Origin: a virus
IMG/VR virus record: IMGVR_UViG_3300001533_002283
Span: 108,182-172,181 of that record
Strand: one strand, 5' to 3'
DNA length: 64,000 nucleotides
Part shown: in pieces, positions 42,753 to 52,494 of the stretch
Layout: every line of letters begins with the position of its first letter
Position numbering within the stretch: the stretch's first letter is position 1
Program-made: the position numbers and the translations under genes
The notes under the pieces: generated by a model
The model's database searches: none
What the model saw: the letters and a program-made list of their open reading frames with translations, nothing else
What the model was told of the DNA's origin: nothing

Positions 42753-44831
42753 TTATTTTTTCGCTCCGCGAACTTTAACTCCGCTAGAGAAAACACCCTT
42801 CATCTGTTCAAGAACGGCGGTAACGGGCTCAAGACCGGGGGTAAGAATGGTAGTGGCGGTGGCTTTGGCAGACGCAAGAGCTTCCTCAACAACCTCTTCT
42901 TTAGATTTTTCAACAGAGGCGACGGCCACTTCTGCTTTAGCTTTTTCAGCTTCGGCCTTAGCCTGTTTAAACGCCTTGGTCTTTTCCTTACACATTACAG
43001 CAACCTCTTTCTTGTAACCGGCATAAGCTTCGTCGTCCATGTCTTTAATCTTACCTGCAACAACTTTGCGCTCGTCATCATCAAACTCATACTCCGCGTC
43101 CATCTCGCACATACGCTCATTATATTTCTCGGCGGCGGCGCGCTGCATTTCGGCGGCTTTAATCTGTTCCATTTGGGCCTTCATTTGTTCAACAGCAGCT
43201 TTGGCTTCGGCGGCGCATTTTTGAGCTTCGGCAACGGCAGCTTCGGCAGCTTCCGCCTTGGCTTTCTCAGCCTTAATCTTTTCACACCACTCTTCGGAAG
43301 CTTTCATAACTTCTTCTGCAATTGCTTTTTTAACAACGTCGATACCCGCTTGGGCTTCGAGTTTGGAAATAGCCTCCCAATTGGCGGCGAGGTCGGCGGA
43401 TGATTTGATGTTGTCCATAGTGGTTTTAAATAAATTAGGGTTAATTATAAGGGGTGTTACAGAATTTTTGGTATCTTGTGAAGAAATTTTTTCTACCAGA
43501 TTTTTGATAGATTGAATTGGGGAAACATTTTCAGTGAAATAAGCATGAGATATTTCCACCTTGTTAAGTTCGCTTCCATCCTCTAGGGTAACATCGCAAA
43601 GGTAGCTCTTGTTAAAGTCTAAACCAGCCAATGATTCCGCCACTTCTTTACTAACTTCTGTGCAAGAAAAATCTTTTACAAGTTCTAACAGTGATTTGAT
43701 ATCAGTGGAGAATTTAACCACAGAAATTTTTTCACCCGTTTCTTTTGCCGCTAACCATTGATGATGCCCATCTAAAATATAATCATCGGAGGAAACTAAC
43801 ACCGAACGATTTCCGCCAGTGTATTCTTTAGCATTTTTAACTTTCTCGGGCGAATATTCCGCTTGGGTGGGTTTTAAAGTGGTTGAATCAACCTCGTTTT
43901 TAACATACTCCACATCTTTCCCTTTTAAATATTGAATCAACGCCCCTCTATATACCGATTTAATTTGCGGCATTTCGTTGCGGGGGACGCCTAAAGTTCC
44001 TGAGTCTTCACCAAATTTTTCCCAGTCTGAACCGGCTCTTGCAGATTCGCCCTCATTTTTAATATTGAGGCTACCCGTGTCAATTACTTCAATGCCTTTT
44101 ACAGCGGCGGCGGGGTTAATCACAAAAGAATACCCACCGATGATAACATTCGGGTTTTCGGGGCCATTAGTGTTTTTTACAACGCGATAAACATAACCCT
44201 CATCACATTTCCCATTTCCACCAAATTTTTTCAAATAAGGTTTATACTTTTCTTTCTCTCTCTCGTCCGAAACTAAACGAGCCTCTTTTATCACCTTACT
44301 GCCTACAGCAATATCAAAGTTATTAAAAAAGATTTCCCAAGAGAGTGAGACGCGATGGAAGTTTATACTAGAGGGATCACTAGATTCTACCAACAACTTT
44401 ACCAAATCTTTATTAACCGCGCGCCAAACCCCGCCCGCAACGGCAAGGTTGAATACTGATTCTTTGGATGCTTCCTCGTCATTTAACAACACTGACTCAC
44501 CGAACTTACTAGCGCCTGATTGAAGAACGAACCCTACAACCTTATCCTTCTTATGGTCAACGTTGAAATATTTATTCTTTGTTAGTTTTAATACTTCTAG
44601 TGCGGTTTCAACAGTTATAGCATCACCATTTGCGTTACACATCCCGGCGACCGCACCGTTCGCGGCGAGATATAAAATATCAGGGGAGGTTTCGGGGGTT
44701 ATATCAGGGGGCAATAAACCTTTAAGATTGTTTAAACTCGCTTTGGCAAAATACTGATCTTCATCTTCCGGCAAAATAATAGAAGCCGAGGAGAAAAACT
44801 CGGAGGAGTAAAGAAAATCTTCGGGCTGCAT
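42753..44831 (-). CDS. Prohead protease-scaffold fusion with ParB-like insert
   Basis: 692 residues. The N-terminal 170 residues look like a prohead protease (NVDHKKDKVVGFVLQSG around His93, then INFHRVSLSWEI with Ser162/164). Around 335-375 is a ParB/sulfiredoxin-like element (SVLVSSDDYILDGHHQWLAA then EKISVVKF). From about 490 to 640 a long Ala/Glu/Lys coiled coil matches scaffold cores. An internal ATG (43418, MDNIKSSADLAANWE) could yield a separate scaffold product, but its upstream signal is weak. Fusion of protease and scaffold with overlapping products is known in phages such as lambda. It lies between the GC-rich fiber island and the capsid genes. Confidence 0.65.
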   Translation of the reverse strand: MQPEDFLYSSEFFSSASIILPEDEDQYFAKASLNNLKGLLPPDITPETSPDILYLAANGAVAGMCNANGDAITVETALEVLKLTKNKYFNVDHKKDKVVGFVLQSGASKFGESVLLNDEEASKESVFNLAVAGGVWRAVNKDLVKLLVESSDPSSINFHRVSLSWEIFFNNFDIAVGSKVIKEARLVSDEREKEKYKPYLKKFGGNGKCDEGYVYRVVKNTNGPENPNVIIGGYSFVINPAAAVKGIEVIDTGSLNIKNEGESARAGSDWEKFGEDSGTLGVPRNEMPQIKSVYRGALIQYLKGKDVEYVKNEVDSTTLKPTQAEYSPEKVKNAKEYTGGNRSVLVSSDDYILDGHHQWLAAKETGEKISVVKFSTDIKSLLELVKDFSCTEVSKEVAESLAGLDFNKSYLCDVTLEDGSELNKVEISHAYFTENVSPIQSIKNLVEKISSQDTKNSVTPLIINPNLFKTTMDNIKSSADLAANWEAISKLEAQAGIDVVKKAIAEEVMKASEEWCEKIKAEKAKAEAAEAAVAEAQKCAAEAKAAVEQMKAQMEQIKAAEMQRAAAEKYNERMCEMDAEYEFDDDERKVVAGKIKDMDDEAYAGYKKEVAVMCKEKTKAFKQAKAEAEKAKAEVAVASVEKSKEEVVEEALASAKATATTILTPGLEPVTAVLEQMKGVFSSGVKVRGAKK

Positions 44832-44885
44832 TAGGAAGTTTACAGAATTTTGGGATAAAATTGAAACGGGTATTACAATGGACTT

Positions 44886-45161
44886 TTATAAAACTTCCGC
44901 CTGCCCCGATTTAACCAACTCCTTTAATCTATTGCCATGAGTTTTAGCTTCTGCGAAACCACCATCCGTAAAAGCCAACCAAATGGTGTTACCATTCTTG
45001 TTTACCACTTCTACCATTTCTTTCTCCACGTCGGTCCATCGGTGGGCATTCTTCACCCTCACAAGCTTAATCACTCCAATATCTCGCCTCTTCCAAAATT
45101 TATAACATAGAAAGAGTCCAATCAGAGTGTTTAACACTAGGGCGATTTCGGCGGCGTTCAT
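44886..45161 (-). CDS. Small membrane protein, possible holin or lysis accessory
   Basis: 91 residues from ATG at 45161 (MNAAEIALVLNTLIGLFLCY); an in-frame upstream extension is arginine-rich read-through of the neighbouring gene and is rejected. One membrane segment is followed by a basic patch (KFWKRRDIGVIKLVR) and a soluble tail. The start overlaps the stop of the 32-residue gene upstream as ATGA. Adjacent tiny membrane gene and fiber genes suggest a lysis cassette, but no endolysin is seen. Confidence 0.5.
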   Translation of the reverse strand: MNAAEIALVLNTLIGLFLCYKFWKRRDIGVIKLVRVKNAHRWTDVEKEMVEVVNKNGNTIWLAFTDGGFAEAKTHGNRLKELVKSGQAEVL

Positions 45162-45256
45162 TTGAGCAGGAGGGCGAGGATTTGAACGGCGATCACCACG
45201 ACGAGAAACGCGGCAATCGCTCGCCATTGGTCGCGGATTTCGTGGAGGAGGCGCAT
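45158..45256 (-). CDS. 32-residue membrane peptide
   Basis: Short gene starting ATG at 45256 (MRLLHEIRDQWRAIAAFLVV) with one hydrophobic segment to its end. The start follows the DUF4376-like gene stop by two bases, and its stop overlaps the next start as ATGA, so all three are probably translated in series. GC-rich, unlike the next gene. Could be a holin-like or regulatory peptide. Confidence 0.45.
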   Translation of the reverse strand: MRLLHEIRDQWRAIAAFLVVVIAVQILALLLK

Positions 45257-45258
45257 GG

Positions 45259-45762
45259 TTAGGCGGGCCAGTTGGCGTTTGGTAAATCGGCGAGGGCGGG
45301 CGGCGAGGCGAGGAGGGCGGCTTCTTTCGCGAAGCACGCGGCGATGTGGGCGAATATCGCCGCGACGATTACGAGGATGTCGGCGGCGGTAAGGGGGACG
45401 AACACACCGTCGAGGGTTTTCCAACCCTGCACGAGGCCGGGGTTAGCTTGGGCTTGGCCCTGCATCGCGAGCCACATCACGCGGTTTTCGCGCGTCGTGT
45501 CGAAGCGGTGGCGACCGGAGGAGACGGTTACCGCCACACCGCCGGTCTCGACGCCGTAGCGGAAGGCGGCGATGTCGGCAGGTGTGGCGAGTGGAACAGG
45601 CGGGTTGGCGATGTCGTGCTCGACGTTCTGCGGGCTCGGCGTAGTGGCGGAGCGGATACCGATGGTGCGGCCGTCGGCGGTGGCGATGATGTAGCTGCCG
45701 TCCTCGTGGCCGGTGACGGTGCCGAGGCTGCAAGTGTAGGACTCGAAGGGTGTTTCGCTCAT
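45259..45762 (-). CDS. DUF4376-type fiber-associated protein
   Basis: 167 residues. The C-terminal 110 residues have the DUF4376 pattern: RYGVETGGVAVTVSSGRHRF, then an internal helix (RVMWLAMQGQAQ), GWKTLDGVFVPLTAADI, and a helical end with AHIAACFAKEAAL. This domain usually stands at the end of tail fiber proteins or in small proteins encoded next to them. The gene is strongly GC-rich compared with phage genes around it. It follows the fiber gene by five bases. Confidence 0.7.
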   Translation of the reverse strand: MSETPFESYTCSLGTVTGHEDGSYIIATADGRTIGIRSATTPSPQNVEHDIANPPVPLATPADIAAFRYGVETGGVAVTVSSGRHRFDTTRENRVMWLAMQGQAQANPGLVQGWKTLDGVFVPLTAADILVIVAAIFAHIAACFAKEAALLASPPALADLPNANWPA

Positions 45763-45767
45763 GGTAA

Positions 45768-47738
45768 TTAGACGCTGTGGCCGGTGATGGTTGTGCGGAT
45801 GGGGTCGGCGGTGGAGGAGCCGACCCAGACGTTTGCGGTGGCGGTTTTGCGAGTGACGAGCGCGGGCGTGTTGATGCCGGCGGCGAGGGCTCCGCTGGCC
45901 TTGTATTGAGCCCCGCCCGATGCGCTGCCGACCGTCGTGGTGGGCGTGCCGGTCTCCGGCCTCTGCTCGATGCTGTCGAGGACGTCGCGGGCGGCGTTGA
46001 GGAACGAACCGCCGAGGAGTTGCTCGTTGCCGGAGGTCGCGGTGTGAACGGTGAGCTCCCAGTCCTTACGGGTCGTCACCGGAGTGATCCCGACGAGGCG
46101 GGCGGGGTTGTCGCCGAGGAAGGTGCCGTCACCGAGCGCGGCGATGGGTAGGACTACGGGCAGGGAAAGGGCACTTTCCACCCGTCCTCTGACGTCCGCG
46201 ATATAGGCCGTGCCCGCCGATACGGTGCGGAACAACATCGACCCCACTGGGGTCGGATTTGTAATGCTGACGGTTATCTGCGTCCACGCATCTTTGACAT
46301 TCCTCGCGCCGGTTATGACCAATCCGTTCGGTGTCGCGATGCCGTTCCCTAGCACTTGCACGTCGGGCTGACCACTGGAAACGTAATACCAAACTGTGAA
46401 AACCGTTTTACGAAGATAGGTTTCCGAGGTAATCCAGCTATACCCATTGTTGGCTGAAGTAGTAAACTTTATAGCCTTTGTGGCTCCGGTCGGGTGGGAG
46501 GGCAAGCTGTCGGGGTTGGCAACGAGATCGTAGATGGACTGGGTAAAGCTAGTTTGTGCGAACATTCGGCACAGAAACCCTACCCCTATAAAAACAGTAG
46601 GGGTCTGACCGTCCGTAAAGTCTTCCGTCCAAACCCCCCCACCTAAAGCCACCCACACCGGAGGCCGCCCCGTGATGCGCCACGCTTCGCTCTCCGCGTC
46701 GGTGAGGTGGGCGTTAATCCAGCATCCGAGCGGGGCGGGACCGGCGGGCCAGTTGAGGCCGGTGACGTGGTTGGTCGCAACGAGGGAGGCGCTCAGCCAG
46801 TCGGGATCGGTGCCCGCGCCATCGGCGGCGGTGCCTGCGATTACTGTGCCGTTTACGCTCACAACCGGGGCCGAGGTGCCCGCCGTGATGCGCACCTCCA
46901 GCCAGATGCGTTGACCCGAAAAGTTGGTGCGAAGCGCGGAGCAGGTGAAGGTGCGAAAGTCGGTCGCGGGGGTCGCGCCGTTCGCGCGGACTACGAGGTC
47001 GTTCGTGATCCACGCAATGCCGAGGCTCCAAGCGGTGGCGGATGCGAGCGCGGTGGACGAGGAGGAGATGCCGGCGATTTCGGCGGTCGAGGAGGCGGTT
47101 GGCACCGTCACCCACCCGACCCAAGAGGCCAGCGTAGCCCCGGCGAGGTTGCCACGCGGGCCGGGGGTCTGGATTTGGCCGCGGTTGGAGGTGGCCCCGT
47201 CGCTCCAGAGGTAGTCGGCGGCATCGCGATACCCGTCGCCCGTTTCTAATTGCCCCACCGTCGCCGCATTTCCCGCCGCCGTGCCGCCGATGCCGGGAAC
47301 GGTGCCTGCTGTCGTGTCCGTCGCAGCAACTGCGCCTTGGTCAACTTGATTTGGGCCGTAGCTGCCGCTGTGGAAAATGCGCCGGATGACGAGCCCCTCC
47401 TGCGAGTATGCAGTCCCGCCGATTGTCGCGGTGCCGTTGCGGACGACGACTTCAAAGCCCTTGCCCTCGACCGGCACGGCAGGGTCGGTGTAGGTCGCGG
47501 TGGCCACGTTGTGGTAGACCGTATCAACCTCGGCTTGCTGGTTCGCGGAGACGACGACGGGGGTGTTGGATTTGGCGTTTAATGCAGTTTGAGTCGCACT
47601 ACTAATCGGTTTGTTAACATCACTAGTATTATCAACATTTTGAAGGCCCAAAGCGGTTTTTCCGACTGTTGGATTAACATTGCTTAATGTTTTCGTCGCC
47701 GCCCCAATTGCATCTGGTTTATCAATATTATATGCCAT
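45768..47738 (-). CDS. Tail fiber with GC-rich C-terminal part
   Basis: 656 residues. The start (MAYNIDKPDAIGAATKTLSN) and the segment TALGLQNVDNTSDVNKPIS are typical of the proximal part of tail fibers. The first 55 codons are AT-rich like the phage; from about 47580 leftward the DNA is strikingly GC-rich to the end of the DUF4376 gene, apart from a more AT-rich block near 46380-46640 (residues about 370-455). The C-terminal part is beta-rich (GNEQLLGGSFLNAARDVLD) and probably binds the host receptor. The DNA composition suggests that receptor-binding parts were acquired from a GC-rich source. Confidence 0.7.
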   Translation of the reverse strand: MAYNIDKPDAIGAATKTLSNVNPTVGKTALGLQNVDNTSDVNKPISSATQTALNAKSNTPVVVSANQQAEVDTVYHNVATATYTDPAVPVEGKGFEVVVRNGTATIGGTAYSQEGLVIRRIFHSGSYGPNQVDQGAVAATDTTAGTVPGIGGTAAGNAATVGQLETGDGYRDAADYLWSDGATSNRGQIQTPGPRGNLAGATLASWVGWVTVPTASSTAEIAGISSSSTALASATAWSLGIAWITNDLVVRANGATPATDFRTFTCSALRTNFSGQRIWLEVRITAGTSAPVVSVNGTVIAGTAADGAGTDPDWLSASLVATNHVTGLNWPAGPAPLGCWINAHLTDAESEAWRITGRPPVWVALGGGVWTEDFTDGQTPTVFIGVGFLCRMFAQTSFTQSIYDLVANPDSLPSHPTGATKAIKFTTSANNGYSWITSETYLRKTVFTVWYYVSSGQPDVQVLGNGIATPNGLVITGARNVKDAWTQITVSITNPTPVGSMLFRTVSAGTAYIADVRGRVESALSLPVVLPIAALGDGTFLGDNPARLVGITPVTTRKDWELTVHTATSGNEQLLGGSFLNAARDVLDSIEQRPETGTPTTTVGSASGGAQYKASGALAAGINTPALVTRKTATANVWVGSSTADPIRTTITGHSV

Positions 47739-47789
47739 AAGTTTTATGCTTGCTTAATTTTTATTCTATATTGATTCTCCATTACCTTA

Positions 47790-49787
47790 TTATTCCTTTA
47801 CAGAATTTTCTTCCATTTTAGAAACTTTGGAGTGTAAAAGAATCGCGGCGTTGTAACGATCTAATTCTAAATTGGTAGAAACTTCTGCCACCCTTTCAAC
47901 AAAGGCCGCATCCTCCGTCATTTTTTCATCCTGAATGAATGAAGCGAGGGCTGTTTCCCACGCATTTTTAACATTAGAAGATATAATGTTCTTAGCTATA
48001 CCGAACGCTACATCTTTTTGTGCATCATTAAGTTTCTTCACCCCGTATTTCTTCTTCAACAATCCTTCCGCTACCTGTTCTAACTTAGACGCTTCCGCAT
48101 AAACCCCTTGAATTTCCTTCAATGAATAAAGTTCGTCAATGGAGGCTTTGCCGCTGCCCGTCACCCCGACATTTTTAGTAGTTTGTGGGGCTTTCGTGCC
48201 ACCGGGCCGACCATTCTCTTGTTTCGCGCCGCCAAGTAAGGGATTGAACAATCCTTTATCCCTCAACTTTTTATACTCGCCCTGTTTCTCTTCCATTTCA
48301 TTAACATCTGGGTATAAACCAGACTCCAGAGTTTCAATAGCTTGTTCGCCCGTGATAATACCAATCTCGGCAAGGCGAGTAACAACCTTGGCGAATTGCA
48401 CCTCATCTTTTAAATCTACCTGTTCAAACTTGGGGGTGGGGCAATCGCGGAATCCCATATCGTCGCAAATCTTTTGCATTTCAGGAATAAGGAAATTGTT
48501 AAGAAAACATTCTTGGCCCTCGCTTAATCTCTCCAAAAATACTTTCGTCTTGATAAATTGATTAGCAAACTTTTCGCTACCGTGTAGGATATTCTGTAGT
48601 CCCTCTTTAATATCATTATCTACCACCTGATATTTCTCAGGCCCAAGAATATCTTCTAATTTAGGAATAACGAACTCCGCCTTGGTAGTATAGTCACTAA
48701 CAATAACTCGACCCGCCGCTTGTGAACGAAATAATTCTTGCATGGCGGCAATATTCTTATAGTTGATACCACCCTTGTCCTTTTCCGCGCCCATCGTTAC
48801 TAACAAAATGATATTTTCCACCGTGCGGCTTAACGCCATATCCATTTTCTTAAGACTCAGCTTCCATTCAATATCGGGTAGAACGGGATAACCCATCGGA
48901 ATAGCGAAGGGTTCATAACTTTGTTTCTTATAAAAAATTGAATAAACATCCTCAGACTTTAACGGCATATAGATATTCTGCCAGCCGGTTCCGCCCATGT
49001 CGATTTGTTTTAGAATGTATGCGGGTAAGGCCGCTCTTAACGCTTTCTCCTCGTCTGTTTTGGGCTTTCTAATTTTTTCAATTTCAAAGGTGGAAAGTAA
49101 CTTTACATAGGAAAAGTCATAAGAAACTACACCTTGCGCGGCAACAGTAACGGGATTAACAATGATATACTTTACTGGAATTTGATTCTTACTGATTCCC
49201 GCCGCTTGGAGTTTGATATAATCGGTGATGGAAAATTGACCGTTGACTTTATAGATGAATACATTGCCCGAGCGGTAATATTCCCGAAAGAACTCTTCTT
49301 TGAATTGATAAAGTCCCACTTTCTGAAACCACTTCTCGAAAAACCTGCGAGATGCGGCACTGCCCCCGCGAAGGTGAAGTTTTGAGTTGCTGAACTCTGT
49401 CATTACATCAATAGTGTTTTTAAACACGCTAACGTTGGCATAAGCGAGTTGGCATAGGTAGATTGCATCACTTACGGTAATATTCCCATTGTTATTGGCG
49501 TAAGGCAAGAATCCAGAGCGAAGATTGGCGAAATTCTGTTGGTTTGTTATGCCAGATTGGGGAGAAACTGTCCAGCCGCTACGGTTGGAGGTAGTTCCGC
49601 TATAGCAACTTGCCTCGCCAACATGGAATGGCACTCCGATGGTTTCAAAATTGATAGTTTGCGCGTTAGCTTGTTCAGTGGCAGAATTAAAACTTGTGAC
49701 AGTGCTTGTCCCCGCCCCCATACCCACATTTCCGCTCTCCTTGCGTTTTTCCCAATAGTCTGACTTTTTGTTATACGAGCGCGGCAT
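47790..49787 (-). CDS. Portal protein
   Basis: 665 residues from ATG at 49787 (MPRSYNKKSDYWEKRKESGN); the longer frame starts with TTG nine bases upstream. It contains a helical stem region (IEWKLSLKKMDMALSRTVEN) and a wing-like beta region (YIIVNPVTVAAQGVVSYDFS), with a helical C-terminus. Its place directly downstream of the large terminase gene and upstream of the head genes fits a portal. Length is large but within the range of such proteins. Confidence 0.75.
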   Translation of the reverse strand: MPRSYNKKSDYWEKRKESGNVGMGAGTSTVTSFNSATEQANAQTINFETIGVPFHVGEASCYSGTTSNRSGWTVSPQSGITNQQNFANLRSGFLPYANNNGNITVSDAIYLCQLAYANVSVFKNTIDVMTEFSNSKLHLRGGSAASRRFFEKWFQKVGLYQFKEEFFREYYRSGNVFIYKVNGQFSITDYIKLQAAGISKNQIPVKYIIVNPVTVAAQGVVSYDFSYVKLLSTFEIEKIRKPKTDEEKALRAALPAYILKQIDMGGTGWQNIYMPLKSEDVYSIFYKKQSYEPFAIPMGYPVLPDIEWKLSLKKMDMALSRTVENIILLVTMGAEKDKGGINYKNIAAMQELFRSQAAGRVIVSDYTTKAEFVIPKLEDILGPEKYQVVDNDIKEGLQNILHGSEKFANQFIKTKVFLERLSEGQECFLNNFLIPEMQKICDDMGFRDCPTPKFEQVDLKDEVQFAKVVTRLAEIGIITGEQAIETLESGLYPDVNEMEEKQGEYKKLRDKGLFNPLLGGAKQENGRPGGTKAPQTTKNVGVTGSGKASIDELYSLKEIQGVYAEASKLEQVAEGLLKKKYGVKKLNDAQKDVAFGIAKNIISSNVKNAWETALASFIQDEKMTEDAAFVERVAEVSTNLELDRYNAAILLHSKVSKMEENSVKE

Positions 49788-49849
49788 AGTTAGCAATACA
49801 AGGAAAGTGGGCGAAAGTGAAATTAAAAGTGAGAATTTGTTACTTTCGG

Positions 49850-51733
49850 TTAGATTGCGAACGGTGTAAATGTATCGGGAACATCTTCTTCGATAATTTC
49901 TCGTGAAGCCAAATACATTTTGGTAGCCCAGTTGGCGAGCAACAGCGCGGAGTAACCGTCTTTTCGGATTCTATCCGGATTTTTACTTCTACGGAAATTC
50001 AACGGCAAATCCCAAGATTGCGAACCGAGTGCGCTAGACGACACTTCAATCATCGCACATTGTTGCTTCAACTTATCCATCAAAGTGTCTTGCCATTCAA
50101 TGAATTGATTAACCGACATATCTTTATAATATTCGTGCTGGCTTAACATTCCTATATCTGCGTCGAGAGCCCGCGCGCCCTCTGTTTCATTGGCGGTTAA
50201 CTTACCCGCGAAGAAAAGACGCTTAAAGTCCAAACACCCTTGCATATATTCGTTGGCGGATTTAGTGAAAGTCCCACCGAATGGTTGTTTATGGACGATT
50301 CTGCCCGACTCTTTATTATAAGATTGGCGAATTTCTTTCGGAGTCTCGCTTTGGTCATCGCGTTTAAAATCCGCTTGAATATCAACGATATTGACTTTGT
50401 TGTTTTTGAAAAGTTGAGAGTTGTTGGCGGAGGTGATAAACTCATTATCGCCCTGTGAAGAGTCGATAGAAATATAGATGATGTTAAAGTTTTTTAGTAA
50501 GAAATAAAGGTATAGAATGTGATCTTGGAAGTTACCACCCGCGACCATATAGTTGTGGACAACCATTGGGACTATCTCATCACCCTTTTTAATTAACTTT
50601 ACTACCACCATTGCAAAATAGTCGCTGTATTCGGCGCTGGAAAAGGAAGGGTCAATACCTAAAACGTATTCATCACCGGGAGTTCCGATAACTTCAATGC
50701 AAGGCGACTTACCATCTTCAATAGTGCATTCTTTCATTTTTTTAGCACTAAAGTAGGAATCGGAATCAGCGGTAAAGATAGCCCTATACTCTCGGTTGAA
50801 AACGGATTCGGAGGTTTGGCCGTTTTTGGCTTCCTCAATGGTTTTCATATTAACTAGACCATCGGGGGCGGCTTCGTAACTGAGGCGAGAAACAAAATAT
50901 CTTGCTCCGTCAAACTCAATGGTTTTCTTTTCTTCTGTTTCCGTAAAAGTCCCTAAGATTTTCCCCTTCCAATTGCAATACTCCCTATACATATCTTCGA
51001 ACTGATAACCAGCGGAAGAAAGGTTAATCACCTTAATATCGCTCTCCATTTTCGCCCGCTCACTCTCCAACATTCTACCCTCTTTAATCAAACGATCTTC
51101 CTCTCTTTTTATCCTAAGTTGTTCTTTGATATTGTTATTTGCTGAGAGGAACGGCTGGACTATAGACAGGAGGATTTCTGAGCTTAAGAAATTTCGCTCA
51201 TCCACAATTACGGTTTCCGCACGAATACCACGGAGTTTTTTACCGTCGCCAAGAGGAACGCAAAGAACACTGGCTCCATTTGGCAGCACCCATTTCCACT
51301 CATCGTTTTTGCGATTCATGTCTTTGGGGAAACAATTTTTTAGCAAGCCATTTTCGTCTTCTTTTACAAATGACTCAACCTGTTCTAGAATGCGGCGAGA
51401 AGCACGGAAAGCAAAGGAGATAATTACAATGCGACAACGGGGGTTAAATAAGGCCCAAAACAAACAAAACATTGCCGCCATATAGCTCTTACCATTGCCA
51501 CGACCCATCACCGTGAGAGAATAATGATTTCTCATCCAACCCTTCATGATGATTTCTTGCATGGGGAACATTTCCATTCCGCCAAGGATATTCAAGGTAA
51601 GTCCCGGATTTGCGAAAAGAAATTCCGCGAGGGTGGCCATTGCCTCTTCGTCGGATAACTCGCCCTCCAATTTTCTCATTTCCGCATTAACGTCCTTATG
51701 CGGGCGTCCTTTGGCTAATCCCGCTTCCCACAT
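49850..51733 (-). CDS. Terminase large subunit (DNA packaging motor)
   Basis: 627 residues. ATPase: Walker A VMGRGNGKS at 75-83, Walker B ETVIVDERN with Asp178-Glu179, and upstream helix with FPMQEIIMKGWMRNH. Nuclease domain: YVLGIDPSFSSAEYSDYFAM near 365 (metal Asp), YISIDSSQGDNEF near 435, and DADIGMLSQHEYY towards the end, giving the acidic triad of an RNase H-like fold. It pumps DNA into the prohead and cuts it at the end. Start ATG is preceded by TAACATT. Neighbour genes: methylase upstream, portal downstream. Confidence 0.9.
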   Translation of the reverse strand: MWEAGLAKGRPHKDVNAEMRKLEGELSDEEAMATLAEFLFANPGLTLNILGGMEMFPMQEIIMKGWMRNHYSLTVMGRGNGKSYMAAMFCLFWALFNPRCRIVIISFAFRASRRILEQVESFVKEDENGLLKNCFPKDMNRKNDEWKWVLPNGASVLCVPLGDGKKLRGIRAETVIVDERNFLSSEILLSIVQPFLSANNNIKEQLRIKREEDRLIKEGRMLESERAKMESDIKVINLSSAGYQFEDMYREYCNWKGKILGTFTETEEKKTIEFDGARYFVSRLSYEAAPDGLVNMKTIEEAKNGQTSESVFNREYRAIFTADSDSYFSAKKMKECTIEDGKSPCIEVIGTPGDEYVLGIDPSFSSAEYSDYFAMVVVKLIKKGDEIVPMVVHNYMVAGGNFQDHILYLYFLLKNFNIIYISIDSSQGDNEFITSANNSQLFKNNKVNIVDIQADFKRDDQSETPKEIRQSYNKESGRIVHKQPFGGTFTKSANEYMQGCLDFKRLFFAGKLTANETEGARALDADIGMLSQHEYYKDMSVNQFIEWQDTLMDKLKQQCAMIEVSSSALGSQSWDLPLNFRRSKNPDRIRKDGYSALLLANWATKMYLASREIIEEDVPDTFTPFAI

Positions 51734-51737
51734 AATG

Positions 51738-52490
51738 TTAAATTAACCCCTTTCCAAACAATCTTTCCTTCGCAATATTAAAATATTTTTCTTCCTTTTC
51801 TATTCCTAAGAATCGCCGATTTAGATTGCGGGCTGCGAGACAGGTTGTGCCGGAACCTATGCAATTATCTAAAATTAAATCATTTTCGTTTGAATGAGTT
51901 TTAATTAAATACTCAAAAAGCGCGACAGGTTTCTGCGTTGGATGTAAACACCCCTCGTTTTCCGCTGTCACGAAATACTGAACACTTCTTGGGAATCTAT
52001 CTCCTTTGTTATCATTTCTGAAAGTAGGATTAGGAACGTCATTAACCAACTCTGTTTTAGACCCCTTTTTGGACCTACCCTCTCCTTTGTATGGTTTTCC
52101 CAGTGTTTTTTGAGGATTGTAGGTTGGGTTTCCGCCACCGTTACAAAAAACCAAAATGTCCTCGTGTGCCTTAAGTGGTTGTTTTTTTGCCAAAAGAAAA
52201 TTACTAGCTTTTGACTTTTCCCAAACCCAAGAGTATTTAAAATCTTTAGGGTTGCTCATTACAAGAGCCGAAGTAAAAGGTTGAGAGGCTGTCAAAACAA
52301 TAGCCGCGCCGTCTTTACATACGCGACGGTATTGAGCCCACAAACTATTAAACGGAATTACCGAATCCCATTTCGCGGCAGTCGTCCCATAAGGTAAATC
52401 GCACAAAATCATATCTACTGATTTATCAGGGATTTGTGTCATTAAATCTAGGCAATCGCCAAGATAGATGTTGTTGGACTGTAGATTCAT
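51738..52490 (-). CDS. DNA methyltransferase, beta-type (adenine N6 or cytosine N4)
   Basis: 250 residues. Catalytic motif DLPYG near residue 34 precedes the SAM-binding motif (LDNCIGSGTTCLAARNLNRR) near 215, the order of beta-class methylases such as those recognising short sites. A target-recognition region lies between. No restriction gene adjoins it, so it is probably a solitary phage methylase used to protect phage DNA or mark it for packaging. Four bases separate it from the ERCC4 nuclease gene upstream and from the terminase gene downstream. Confidence 0.85.
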   Translation of the reverse strand: MNLQSNNIYLGDCLDLMTQIPDKSVDMILCDLPYGTTAAKWDSVIPFNSLWAQYRRVCKDGAAIVLTASQPFTSALVMSNPKDFKYSWVWEKSKASNFLLAKKQPLKAHEDILVFCNGGGNPTYNPQKTLGKPYKGEGRSKKGSKTELVNDVPNPTFRNDNKGDRFPRSVQYFVTAENEGCLHPTQKPVALFEYLIKTHSNENDLILDNCIGSGTTCLAARNLNRRFLGIEKEEKYFNIAKERLFGKGLI

Positions 52491-52494
52491 AATT

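Noticed and set aside
45272-47605. Long open frames on the plus strand in the GC-rich island
   Set aside because: High GC content reduces stop codons; products are arginine- and glycine-rich without known patterns and oppose a convincing fiber and DUF4376 gene.
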